A stretch of 64,000 nt of DNA from an uncultured Eubacteriales bacterium (lineage in GTDB: Bacteria > Bacillota > Clostridia > Oscillospirales > UBA644). Positions 30,798 through 38,593 of this stretch are shown here, piece after piece (position 1 is the stretch's first letter; every line of letters begins with the position of its first letter). The notes beneath the pieces are model-generated. The model was given only the letters and a program-made list of their open reading frames with translations. It was not told where the DNA came from and did not search any database. The translations under genes were made by a program, and so were the position numbers. The stretch is taken from assembly GCA_934501435.1 (NCBI GenBank), contig CAKSTW010000006.1, positions 1 through 64,000 on the forward strand, written 5' to 3'.

Positions 30798-32783
30798 TTA
30801 CTGAACGATTGCTTTAGTTCCGAGCAAATGGTTTCTTATTAAAATTATATCGTTTATCATTATCTTCCCGTCGCCCGAGACGTCGGCGGCAGCCGCAAAC
30901 GCTCCCGACAATACCGACGTTCCGAGCAGATGATTCCGAAGTTTTATAATATCGTTTATCATTATTTTTCCGTCGCCCGACGCGTCGCCTTTTATTAAGA
31001 CGGTAAATTTCTGATATTCGCTGCCGTCAAGTCTATACACTGCAACCGTGTCTCCCGTTGCGACGGCTGACGTCTCCGTTTTTCCTACAACCGCAACAGT
31101 TCCGTCCGAAACCTTTATTTTTGAAAGAAAAGCGGAAACGGTCAAATCGGGAGAAACTCCGCGAAGAATTCCGTTTTCGTCCCTGTAGAAAATCTCAACT
31201 TTCGGTTCAGCCCCCTGCGGCTCTTGACGGGAAATAATGACGGTATAGGTTCGTACCGCACCGTTTTCCGCGGCGACGGCAACGTTTATTTCGTTTGCGC
31301 CGTAGTTAAGAGAAACGGTTCCGGCTCCTGTGATTTTTGCTTTTCCGTCATAAGCCGTTGCATTGACAGTGACTGTCTCCGTTGAGGACGGAACGATAAG
31401 GCTGTATTCATACCTATCCGTATTGAATTCGGGGCCTATACTGAAACCGTCGACGGAAAGGGAGGAAAGTTTATTGTTCGGAGAGCCCGTCGCCGTCGGT
31501 TTCTGACAGACATTTTCGGGCATATTTTCATAAACGGGTATGTAAAATTTCAAAACTGTATGTCTTGCACTTTCGGGATATCCGAGAGCAAAAGCCTGTC
31601 CCTCCGAAAGAGAGGAACCGACATTCGTCATATATTGAAGTCCGAGAGTGTAATTTTCACTTATTGCAAAACGGTTATTGTAAAAAGTTCCTGCGCCGTC
31701 TTTTCCGTAGTTTCTGTTAAACCATTGCGCGCCGCCGAGAATGGCTTTATATCGGGTATTCCACGGTCTTCCGTAGCTTCCGCTCCCGCCCGCGTAAATA
31801 AGCCCGTTGACTATCGCGGAGTTCCCGTCGTGAGCCCATGCAAGGATATTATAAAAATTAAAAAGATTTTCATAGCCCTCGACCGTACCCGAAACGCTTC
31901 CCGACTCCGTTGTTCCTATTTCCTGCTTTATCTTTGCGGCAAGGACGTAAGGGTTGACGTTTGCCTCTTTTCCCGCTTTATAGATGGCATCGGGATAATA
32001 AAGAGGTTCTTCGTCTGTATCGGTGACTGTTTTTGAAAGAAACGTTCCGGCAACGATCTTTTCGATACCGGAAACCGTCTGGGCATCGTCGAAGCCCTGT
32101 CCGAGAAACTGAAAAACTGCGTTTCTGTCAAGAGAATTTCTCGGATCGAGATAATAGGCGATAATTTCTCTTGACGCGGCATGAAGTCCGTAGTCAAAAG
32201 ACGACCACTTCCCCGTCGTCCAGTCATAAGCGCCGGGCTGGGTCGATTTCCAGGAAGACGGAGACGAAGGGTCGACAAGACTTACGCCGAGCGAATATTC
32301 CGCGTCGATACTTTTCTCCCAGTCAAGTCCCTTTTTAACGGCGACAAACTGCCATTCCGGATAGTAATAATGCAGTCTTCGCAGATATACTCTGTAACTC
32401 TCGGGGAAGCCCTGTGCCTCAAGGTATTTTTCGTATTCGGCGTCAGCGGGCACATCGACGTCGACATAATCGGCGCGGACATATCCCGTATAAACCGTTC
32501 CATTAGAGCCCCACGCATGTATCTGATACCACAGAACGCCGTTTTTATCTTCTTTTTCGCCGATGATTTCGATTTTTTCTCCGTTTTCGACGTAAGCAAC
32601 TATTCTGTTTGAAGTTCCCGCATCCGCCCTCATCGGAAGTCTGTATGTAACGGGTTGAATATTCATAGTTCCCGTTTTGACTTCATAAGCCGAGAAAACA
32701 ACGATGAAAGACATAAGAAAAGCCGTCACGAGAACGAGACAGACAAAAGAAAAGAGACGGTTATTCTTATGATACTTAACCAT
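30798..32783 (-). CDS. Secreted glucosaminidase-like cell-wall hydrolase with a C-terminal type I dockerin
   Basis: The 661-residue protein has a signal anchor (9-33), an SH3-like domain (about 40-110; YRLPMRADAGTSNRIVAYVE), an endo-beta-N-acetylglucosaminidase (GH73/LytD-like) domain (about 120-420; PYVLAAKIKQEIGTTESGSV, LFNFYNILA, AILGGAQWFNRNYG), a cadherin-like sandwich (435-520) and a dockerin (about 598-655). The dockerin shows two complete calcium loops, DASGDGKIMIND and DVSGDGKIMIND, each followed by an (I/K)xRNHLLGT helix. Start ATG 32783 behind GGAGG; a TTG at 32801 is unlikely. The cohesin-like gene follows 11 bases later. Confidence 0.9.
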   Translation of the reverse strand: MVKYHKNNRLFSFVCLVLVTAFLMSFIVVFSAYEVKTGTMNIQPVTYRLPMRADAGTSNRIVAYVENGEKIEIIGEKEDKNGVLWYQIHAWGSNGTVYTGYVRADYVDVDVPADAEYEKYLEAQGFPESYRVYLRRLHYYYPEWQFVAVKKGLDWEKSIDAEYSLGVSLVDPSSPSSWKSTQPGAYDWTTGKWSSFDYGLHAASREIIAYYLDPRNSLDRNAVFQFLGQGFDDAQTVSGIEKIVAGTFLSKTVTDTDEEPLYYPDAIYKAGKEANVNPYVLAAKIKQEIGTTESGSVSGTVEGYENLFNFYNILAWAHDGNSAIVNGLIYAGGSGSYGRPWNTRYKAILGGAQWFNRNYGKDGAGTFYNNRFAISENYTLGLQYMTNVGSSLSEGQAFALGYPESARHTVLKFYIPVYENMPENVCQKPTATGSPNNKLSSLSVDGFSIGPEFNTDRYEYSLIVPSSTETVTVNATAYDGKAKITGAGTVSLNYGANEINVAVAAENGAVRTYTVIISRQEPQGAEPKVEIFYRDENGILRGVSPDLTVSAFLSKIKVSDGTVAVVGKTETSAVATGDTVAVYRLDGSEYQKFTVLIKGDASGDGKIMINDIIKLRNHLLGTSVLSGAFAAAADVSGDGKIMINDIILIRNHLLGTKAIVQ

Positions 32784-32820
32784 ATAAAACCGCCTCCTCA
32801 AAAAACCTCAATATATATTT

Positions 32821-32849
32821 ATCATATCAAAAAAAAGGCAAAAAGTCAA
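32821..32849 (-). promoter_or_regulatory. Promoter of the dockerin/cohesin operon
   Basis: On the minus strand TTGACT (32844-32849) and TATGAT (32821-32826), 17-base spacer, about 38 bases before the ATG at 32783. Confidence 0.7.
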
Positions 32850-32884
32850 CCGAAAAGGAGATTTTGCCACAAATTGACATAAAG

Positions 32885-32912
32885 AAATCCTCCGAACTTC
32901 TTCGGAGGATTT
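32885..32912 (-). terminator. Terminator of the GGGtGRT operon
   Basis: AAATCCTCCGAA pairs with TTCGGAGGATTT (12 bp); CTTT follows leftward. It begins 16 bases after the GGGtGRT stop. Confidence 0.75.
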
Positions 32913-32927
32913 CAAAGGTTTCAAATC

Positions 32928-33926
32928 TTATTTGCTTGCTTCTTCAACAGCAACCGCACATGCGACGGTTGCGCCTACCATCGGGTTGTTGCCCATTCCG
33001 ATAAGGCCCATCATTTCAACGTGAGCGGGAACGGAAGAAGACCCTGCGAACTGCGCGTCGGAGTGCATACGACCCATCGTGTCGGTCATACCGTAGCTGG
33101 ACGGACCTGCAGCCATATTGTCCGGGTGGAGAGTACGTCCGGTTCCGCCGCCGGAAGCAACGGAGAAGTATTTCTTACCGTTTTCAACACACCACTTTTT
33201 ATAAGTACCTGCAACGGGGTGCTGGAATCTGGTCGGGTTTGTGGAGTTACCTGTTATGGAAACGCCGACATTTTCAAGTTTCATTATAGCAACGCCTTCG
33301 GGAACGTTATCCGCACCGTAGCATCTTACGTCCGCACGGGGACCGTTTGAATATGCTTTTTCGGAAACGATAGTGACTTCTTCGGTATAGGGATCGAATT
33401 TGGTTTCAACAAAGGTAAAGCCGTTGATTCTCGAAATGATGAAAGCGGCGTCTTTGCCGAGACCGTTAAGGATAACGCGAAGAGGCTTCGTTCTTACTTT
33501 GTTTGCGTTAAGAGCGATTTTTATAGCGCCTTCTGCCGCAGCGAAAGATTCGTGGCCTGCAAGGAAGCAGAAGCAATCGGTGGATTCGGAAAGAAGCATT
33601 GCGCCGAGATTTCCGTGTCCGAGGCCGACTTTACGGTTTTCGGCAACAGAACCGGGAATACAGAAAGACTGAAGTCCGATACCGATAGCGGCGGCGGCGT
33701 CAGCGGCTTTTACGCAACCCTTTTTAATTGCGATAGCGCAGCCGACGGTGTATGCCCAGACAGCGTTTTCAAAGCAGATAGGCTGAGTTTCGCGAACGAT
33801 TTTATCGCAGTCGATGCCTTTTGCAAGAGTTATTTCTTTACATTCTTCGATGGAAGATATGCCGTATTCAGCGAGAACCGCATTTATTTTGTCGATTCTT
33901 CTCTCATAGTTTTCAAATAAAGCCAT
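32928..33926 (-). CDS. GGGtGRT family protein
   Basis: A conserved family, named for its glycine-rich signature, with no proven function. The 332 residues contain FSVASGGGTGRTLHPDNMAA near residue 275 and several other glycine-rich stretches (VGLGHGNLGAMLLSESTDCF, GLIGMGNNPMVGATVACAVA). It is cytoplasmic and follows the iron-sulfur scaffold-like gene by 13 bases; the two share one promoter, so the GGGtGRT protein may be a partner or client of that scaffold. AAGGAGG precedes the ATG. Confidence 0.9.
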   Translation of the reverse strand: MALFENYERRIDKINAVLAEYGISSIEECKEITLAKGIDCDKIVRETQPICFENAVWAYTVGCAIAIKKGCVKAADAAAAIGIGLQSFCIPGSVAENRKVGLGHGNLGAMLLSESTDCFCFLAGHESFAAAEGAIKIALNANKVRTKPLRVILNGLGKDAAFIISRINGFTFVETKFDPYTEEVTIVSEKAYSNGPRADVRCYGADNVPEGVAIMKLENVGVSITGNSTNPTRFQHPVAGTYKKWCVENGKKYFSVASGGGTGRTLHPDNMAAGPSSYGMTDTMGRMHSDAQFAGSSSVPAHVEMMGLIGMGNNPMVGATVACAVAVEEASK

Positions 33927-33939
33927 CGTTCCTACCTCC

Positions 33940-34641
33940 TTATTCCTTACGCGGGTCTATGTATTTAGCGGCGTCGTCAAATCTGCCGTAGTGACCCATA
34001 GCCTTGTTGTAAGCGGTCGTCGGATCGTCGCCCTTCTTAATGAAGTCGGTCATTTTGCCGAGAGAAACGAATTCGTAACCGATTACCTGATCGTCTTCGT
34101 CAAGAGCCATTCTTGTGACATAGCCCTCAGCCATTTCGAGGTAGCGAACGCCTTTAGCCTTGGTTCCGTACATTGTACCGACCTGGCTGCGGGTTCCTTT
34201 TCCGAGGTCCTCAAGGCCTGCGCCTATCGTAAGACCGCCTTCGGAAAACGCGGACTGTGATCTGCCGTAAGCTATCTGAAGGAAAAGTTCTCTCATAGCG
34301 GTGTTTATTGCGTCGCAGACAAGGTCTGTGTTGAGCGCTTCAAGAACGGTCTTTCCGGGAAGGATCTCGGAAGCCATAGCCGCCGAATGAGTCATACCGG
34401 AGCAGCCGATAGTCTCGACGAGCGCTTCTTCGATAACTCCGTTTTTGATGTTGAGAGAAAGTTTGCAGGCACCCTGCTGAGGCGCACACCAGCCGACTCC
34501 GTGAGTAAAACCGGAGATGTCGGTTATCTGCTTTGCTTCTACCCATTTACCCTCTTCCGGAATGGGAGCGGGACCGTGTTTCGGTCCTTTGGCAACAACG
34601 CACATTCTCTGTACTTCTTGAGACAATGCATAATTTTCCAT
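33940..34641 (-). CDS. NifU/SufU-like iron-sulfur scaffold protein paired with GGGtGRT
   Basis: A 233-residue protein with NifU_N-like features: GWCAPQQGACKLSLNIKNGV and VETIGCSGMTHSAAMASEIL supply conserved Cys residues at scaffold positions, and ALNTDLVCDAI a third. NifU/SufU proteins assemble [Fe-S] clusters and pass them on. No cysteine desulfurase or suf genes lie in the window, and the gene is tied to a GGGtGRT gene, so it may serve a special client rather than general Fe-S supply. AAAGGAG precedes the ATG; first gene of the operon. Confidence 0.8.
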   Translation of the reverse strand: MENYALSQEVQRMCVVAKGPKHGPAPIPEEGKWVEAKQITDISGFTHGVGWCAPQQGACKLSLNIKNGVIEEALVETIGCSGMTHSAAMASEILPGKTVLEALNTDLVCDAINTAMRELFLQIAYGRSQSAFSEGGLTIGAGLEDLGKGTRSQVGTMYGTKAKGVRYLEMAEGYVTRMALDEDDQVIGYEFVSLGKMTDFIKKGDDPTTAYNKAMGHYGRFDDAAKYIDPRKE

Positions 34642-34671
34642 AAAATAACTCCTTTATATTATATTACTTGT

Positions 34672-34700
34672 ATTATACAACATTTTTCGACGGTTTTCAA
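34672..34700 (-). promoter_or_regulatory. Promoter of the NifU-like/GGGtGRT operon
   Basis: On the minus strand TTGAAA (34695-34700) and TATAAT (34672-34677), 17-base spacer. Confidence 0.8.
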
Positions 34701-34735
34701 GAGTGAAACTTGCCAAAAATCAAAACTTTATCGAA

Positions 34736-35284
34736 CTATATTTCCGAAGTTTTCGGCGCGGGTCTGAATTCCTCTTTGCGAACCATACGTATTTCCTCAT
34801 AGGAAAAATCACCGTCGGGCTTTTGAGTCCGGCTGTTTCCGTCCGCCTCAAATCCGCAGACTTCGAAATAATATTTAGCCCTCGTGTTCATTTTCGGAAC
34901 CCACACAACGGCATATTCGTGTTTTGCGCTTTTTACGGCTTTACGGACGTATCTGAAAGTCCTTTTTCCGTATCCCTTGTTCCAGTAAGCAGGCAGAAAA
35001 TACATATCGGAAATTTCGGACGCTTTTCCTGCAAGGTCTTCGTCCTCACAGTCTTTTACGGTAAACATTCCGACCATAACGTTATTGTAAATAACGACGA
35101 ACATTTCGTCCCTGTTTTGAATTATCGCTTTCTGATAAGCAAAGTACATTTCCTCAAAATCAGTCGAACGCTCGATATATTCCGCGGGAAAAACTTCGCC
35201 GTAAGATTCCCTGAATGCGTTCATCTTCGTATACGCCATTTCTACGGCGTCGGAAACTACCGCCTTTCTGACTTTGAAACTCAT
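34736..35284 (-). CDS. GNAT family N-acetyltransferase
   Basis: A 182-residue acetyl-CoA-dependent transferase. The acceptor-binding part is N-terminal (VSDAVEMAYTKMNAFRESYG), the core beta4 strand is EISDMYFLPAYWNKGYGKRT, where the acetyl-CoA-binding Q/R-x-x-G-x-G/A appears as NKGYGKR, and RAKYYFEVCGFEADG is the C-terminal strand-helix typical of GNATs. Acceptor unknown. It overlaps the stop of the upstream pantothenate kinase gene by four bases, so the two are coupled. Confidence 0.9.
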   Translation of the reverse strand: MSFKVRKAVVSDAVEMAYTKMNAFRESYGEVFPAEYIERSTDFEEMYFAYQKAIIQNRDEMFVVIYNNVMVGMFTVKDCEDEDLAGKASEISDMYFLPAYWNKGYGKRTFRYVRKAVKSAKHEYAVVWVPKMNTRAKYYFEVCGFEADGNSRTQKPDGDFSYEEIRMVRKEEFRPAPKTSEI

Positions 35285-36114
35285 TTTTTCTCCTTTTCAA
35301 GTTCCGGCAGGGACAGAGCCGCGCCGAGAGCCGTTGCGTATTCCGCATATTTGGGAATTATGAAATCCACGCCGTGAAGTTCTTTTATATCGTCGAAGTA
35401 TTTCTGCGCATCGGGAACGGCGGTAAGATTTCCGCAAAGGACAACGTTTTCGGTATCGTCTATCCTGCAGGCGAACACCGCCATCATTCCGATAGTCTGT
35501 AAAATCATATTTATAAGACCTTTTGCAATATCGCTCTTGGTCGCGTAATCGGACACCTTGCCGAAATTCGCGGCAGTCGTATAATCGGGCATATCGGTAA
35601 CGCAATTCTGCGAAATATCCCCGACGGTAAGGTCGATTTTCGAAAGGTCGCCTTCTGCGGCAAGTTTCACTATCGAATCAAAATGTCTCACATGAATAAA
35701 CTTCGAGGAAAGTCCAAGAAGAGTTCCGCCGCCGACGCCCGTACCGCCGATACGCTCGATATTATCTTTGTCTGCCTTTATAAACGACGTGCCCGTTCCC
35801 ATACTTACGATAATTGCGCTGTCAAGACCCGAAAGATAAAGTCCGCCCTTGCCTATCGCGTCGAACTCGGAAACGCGTCCCGTTTTTATCCCGTAAATAT
35901 CTTCGGCAATAAAAGACGAGCCGACGCCCGTGATCATTATTCTGTTGACAGAAGAAAGATCAAGTCCGTTTTCGGTTATATATCTGCCGAAAGCTCCGTA
36001 GACAGAAGTCTTCGGATCGTTTGCCTTAACCTGCATAGGGGGCATGATCTCCGAATCCCTGACCGCTATTATCTTTGTAGTAGAACCGCCTATATCTATT
36101 CCTATAACCGTCAT
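35281..36114 (-). CDS. coaW: Type II pantothenate kinase
   Basis: Phosphorylates pantothenate in the first committed step of CoA synthesis. The 277-residue actin-fold protein carries phosphate-1 GIDIGGSTTKIIAV, the mid-region VSMGTGTSFI and adenosine motif GGTGVGGGTLLGLSSKF, which identify the type II (Staphylococcus/eukaryote-like) class rather than CoaA or CoaX. A BadF/BadG-type ATPase is a weaker alternative. Clear GGGAGGG ribosome site. A GNAT gene is coupled downstream. Confidence 0.88.
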   Translation of the reverse strand: MTVIGIDIGGSTTKIIAVRDSEIMPPMQVKANDPKTSVYGAFGRYITENGLDLSSVNRIMITGVGSSFIAEDIYGIKTGRVSEFDAIGKGGLYLSGLDSAIIVSMGTGTSFIKADKDNIERIGGTGVGGGTLLGLSSKFIHVRHFDSIVKLAAEGDLSKIDLTVGDISQNCVTDMPDYTTAANFGKVSDYATKSDIAKGLINMILQTIGMMAVFACRIDDTENVVLCGNLTAVPDAQKYFDDIKELHGVDFIIPKYAEYATALGAALSLPELEKEKK

Positions 36115-36222
36115 ACAGACCCTCCCGATATTTTTTATGTGTTCAGTATAAACTCAAAATGTAAAATTTTCTACACCCAAAGCCTTATTTTACAATATAA
36201 TCACACTTTATTCATTAAAATG

Positions 36223-36249
36223 AAAAGAAGACCTCTTCCGAGGTCTTCA
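36223..36249 (-). terminator. Terminator of the 3D-domain gene
   Basis: GAAGACCTC (36227-36235) pairs with GAGGTCTTC (36240-36248); TTTTCATTTT follows leftward. Between this and the pantothenate kinase start (36115-36222) only a weak TATACT -10 is seen. Confidence 0.8.
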
Positions 36250-36272
36250 AAATTGCCGGTATCGGTATTCAG

Positions 36273-37256
36273 TTACTTTCCGGATCTTACGACGTAAACC
36301 GTTCCGGTTTTTCTTCCGAACCTGTTGCAGTCGTAAGTCGAAGGCAGGAAAATATCAACGATATTTCCCTTTATCGCTCCGCCGGTATCCATTGCATAGG
36401 CATACCCGTAAACAAAGCCGTTATCCATAACGATATAAAGCTTTGAGAAGAGCGGAATGACTTTCGGGTCCACCGCGACAAAACCGACTCTGGTCTTTTG
36501 TCCGGTTGCCGTCCCCCCTCCTCCGTCGTCTCCGGGACCGTACGCCGTAAATTTGACGTTATCGATCTTCTTTACGTATTCGGAAGGGGCTCCGCCGCTC
36601 GTATCGAGCAGGTTAGACGCGTCAATATAAACTTTTGCAGAAACAGGTTTTTTAACGATCTTTTCGCTTATCACGGACTTTTCGACGGCTTCGCCGTCAA
36701 CGAACTTTGTCCTTGTTACGATCTCTTTTTTGCCGTTTGAGCCGGGGGTTTCCGTCCCGACCTTATTTGCGAACGTCGCATAAATAACTTTTACGGCTTC
36801 CGTCTGATAAGCGACGGTTTCGTAAGAAACAACGTCTTCGTAATAAACTCTGTTAATGCTTACTACCGAATCTTCGGTAAGAAGAGTGTCCGAAGAACAG
36901 GACACTGAATCTTCTTCTGAAAGCACGATGCCCGTGCTGTTTATCAAATCCATTGCGGTCGCATTGTCCGAATATCTGAAAGATTCGGTATAATACTTTC
37001 CGTCAACATATAGATGCGCAAGGAAAGTCTCATTCTGGCTGACCGGAATGTTTTCAATTTGCTCGTTTTGAACTGCCGGCAAATTATAAGGGTTGGGATC
37101 AGTCGCCGTTTCCCGGGTCTCGTTTGCAAACAGAAGAACACTGCAAACAAAAACAGCAAGAAGGACGACGGTGATCCCCGAAACAATTGAAATTTTGATT
37201 TTGAATTTTGACGAATCTGTATTTTTTGTGTTTTCGGTGAAAATTTCTTTTTTCAT
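36273..37256 (-). CDS. Secreted 3D-domain protein with G5-like and DUF348-type domains
   Basis: Resembles resuscitation-type and spore-cortex-type muralytic proteins of Firmicutes (YabE/YocH group). The 327 residues have an N-terminal signal anchor (about 22-48), an ubiquitin-like DUF348 segment (HLYVDGKYYTESFRYSDNA), a G5-like strand region (SYETVAYQTEAVKVIY, EIVTRTKFVDGEAVEKSV) and a C-terminal 3D domain (about 225-325; VKFTAYGPGDDGGGGTATGQ, AVDPKVIPLFSKLYI, AMDTGGAIKGNIVDIFLPS) with its three conserved Asp. GGTGGTG precedes the ATG. No c-di-AMP riboswitch is visible upstream, although such switches often control this family. Confidence 0.88.
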   Translation of the reverse strand: MKKEIFTENTKNTDSSKFKIKISIVSGITVVLLAVFVCSVLLFANETRETATDPNPYNLPAVQNEQIENIPVSQNETFLAHLYVDGKYYTESFRYSDNATAMDLINSTGIVLSEEDSVSCSSDTLLTEDSVVSINRVYYEDVVSYETVAYQTEAVKVIYATFANKVGTETPGSNGKKEIVTRTKFVDGEAVEKSVISEKIVKKPVSAKVYIDASNLLDTSGGAPSEYVKKIDNVKFTAYGPGDDGGGGTATGQKTRVGFVAVDPKVIPLFSKLYIVMDNGFVYGYAYAMDTGGAIKGNIVDIFLPSTYDCNRFGRKTGTVYVVRSGK

Positions 37257-37471
37257 TAAATGACACCACCATATTTCTTCCCCCGAAAGGGAATTCGTTC
37301 GGAAAATAAAGGAAACCTCGGTATGTGCTGATTATTCTCCCTGTTTTTACGGATTATACAATAAATGTAAAATTCCGTTTTTCCGTTGCCGAAATCAAGA
37401 AAATCTGATGTAATGGCAAATGAGCCATTCTTACGATCACGATCTGATTAAAGCAAATATTCCGATAAACC

Positions 37472-37500
37472 CCGAATTCCCCTTTTTCAGGGGAATTCGG
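37472..37500 (-). terminator. Strong hairpin downstream of rpsI
   Basis: CCGAATTCCCC pairs with GGGGAATTCGG over 11 bp. No T run follows, so it may be a weak terminator or a 3'-end stabiliser. The rest of 37257-37542 has a TATAAT near 37357 but no gene. Confidence 0.5.
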
Positions 37501-37542
37501 AATAAAACAGATATATTAAAATGTGTTTTGAAAGAGAAAAAA

Positions 37543-37947
37543 TTATCTCTTCGAGAACTGAGGAGCACGACGTGCGGCTTTGAGTCCGTACTTCTTTCTT
37601 TCCTTCATTCTCGGGTCTCTGGTAAGGAATCCCGCCTTCTTGAGAACAGGTCTGTATTCCGCTTCGTTTACCTTGAGAAGAGCTCTTGCAAGTCCGTGGC
37701 GGATTGCGCCCGCCTGACCGGAAACGCCGCCGCCGACAACGGTACATTCGATGTCGAATTTGCCGTTTACGTCAAGAGCGTTAAGGGGCTGACGAACGAT
37801 AAGTTTAAGAGTGTCAAGACCGAAGTAATCGTCAATATCTCTGCCGTTTATCGTGATTTTACCCGTACCGTTGTAGAGTCTGACGCGAGCAACAGAATGT
37901 TTTTTTCTGCCTGTTCCGTAAAAATAGGGTTTCTTAGGTGTATACAT
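37543..37947 (-). CDS. rpsI: 30S ribosomal protein S9
   Basis: A 134-residue ribosomal protein recognised by GTGRKKHSVARVRLYNGTGK, NGRDIDDYF and the C-terminal RDPRMKERKKYGLKAARRAP tail, whose last basic residues contact P-site tRNA. It follows rplM by 14 bases, the standard order. Confidence 0.97.
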   Translation of the reverse strand: MYTPKKPYFYGTGRKKHSVARVRLYNGTGKITINGRDIDDYFGLDTLKLIVRQPLNALDVNGKFDIECTVVGGGVSGQAGAIRHGLARALLKVNEAEYRPVLKKAGFLTRDPRMKERKKYGLKAARRAPQFSKR

Positions 37948-37961
37948 TATATTGCTCCTCC

Positions 37962-38390
37962 TTAACCTTCATATACTTCGGGTTTCTGAGCCTGATGATT
38001 GTGCTCGGGACCCTTGAAAACTCTGAGTCTGGAAAAAGCGTTTCTGCCGAGAGAGTTGTTGGGGAGCATGCCTTTGACGGCGAGTTCCATTGCAAATTCG
38101 GGGTTCTTGTCCATAAGAATACCGTATTTGACCTCTTTCAGACCGCCTACCCAGCCGGTATGATGTCTGTAATATTTCTGTTCGGCTTTAGCACCGGTGA
38201 GGATCGCTTTTTCGGCGTTGATGATTATAACATGATCGCCGCAATCCTGATGCGGAGTATAAGTAGCCTTGTGTTTGCCTCTGAGCAGAACGGCAGCTTT
38301 ATCGGCAACTCTGCCCAACGGTTTGTTGGCAGCGTCGATAATATACCATTTACGCTCGATGTTGCCGGGATTTGCCATAAATGTCGACAT
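37962..38390 (-). CDS. rplM: 50S ribosomal protein L13
   Basis: A 142-residue ribosomal protein with WYIIDAANKPLGRVADKAAV, HQDCGDHVIIINAEKAILTG and YRHHTGWVGGLK, all diagnostic. CGGAGGAAATAAAA precedes the ATG; it is first in the rplM-rpsI operon. Confidence 0.97.
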   Translation of the reverse strand: MSTFMANPGNIERKWYIIDAANKPLGRVADKAAVLLRGKHKATYTPHQDCGDHVIIINAEKAILTGAKAEQKYYRHHTGWVGGLKEVKYGILMDKNPEFAMELAVKGMLPNNSLGRNAFSRLRVFKGPEHNHQAQKPEVYEG

Positions 38391-38432
38391 TTTTATTTCC
38401 TCCGATTAAAAGTTTATTTTCACAACGCGAAT

Positions 38433-38461
38433 ATTATAACACAAATTTTTCTTCATGTCAA
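38433..38461 (-). promoter_or_regulatory. Promoter of rplM-rpsI
   Basis: On the minus strand TTGACA (38456-38461) and TATAAT (38433-38438), 17-base spacer. Confidence 0.85.
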
Positions 38462-38593
38462 TACCAAAATCCGATTTTCTTCGAAAAACAATTCGAGTAC
38501 TTCGTTTTTCTTCATTTTTCTCCGTTTTTCTCGCTTTTATTATATATGAAATGTAAAAAATTCAAATTTTGATTTTGCAGAAATTTAAGATTT

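Noticed and set aside
37257..37542. Possible c-di-AMP (ydaO) riboswitch upstream of the 3D-domain gene
   Set aside because: The leader is short and none of the conserved ydaO stems or motifs could be recognised.
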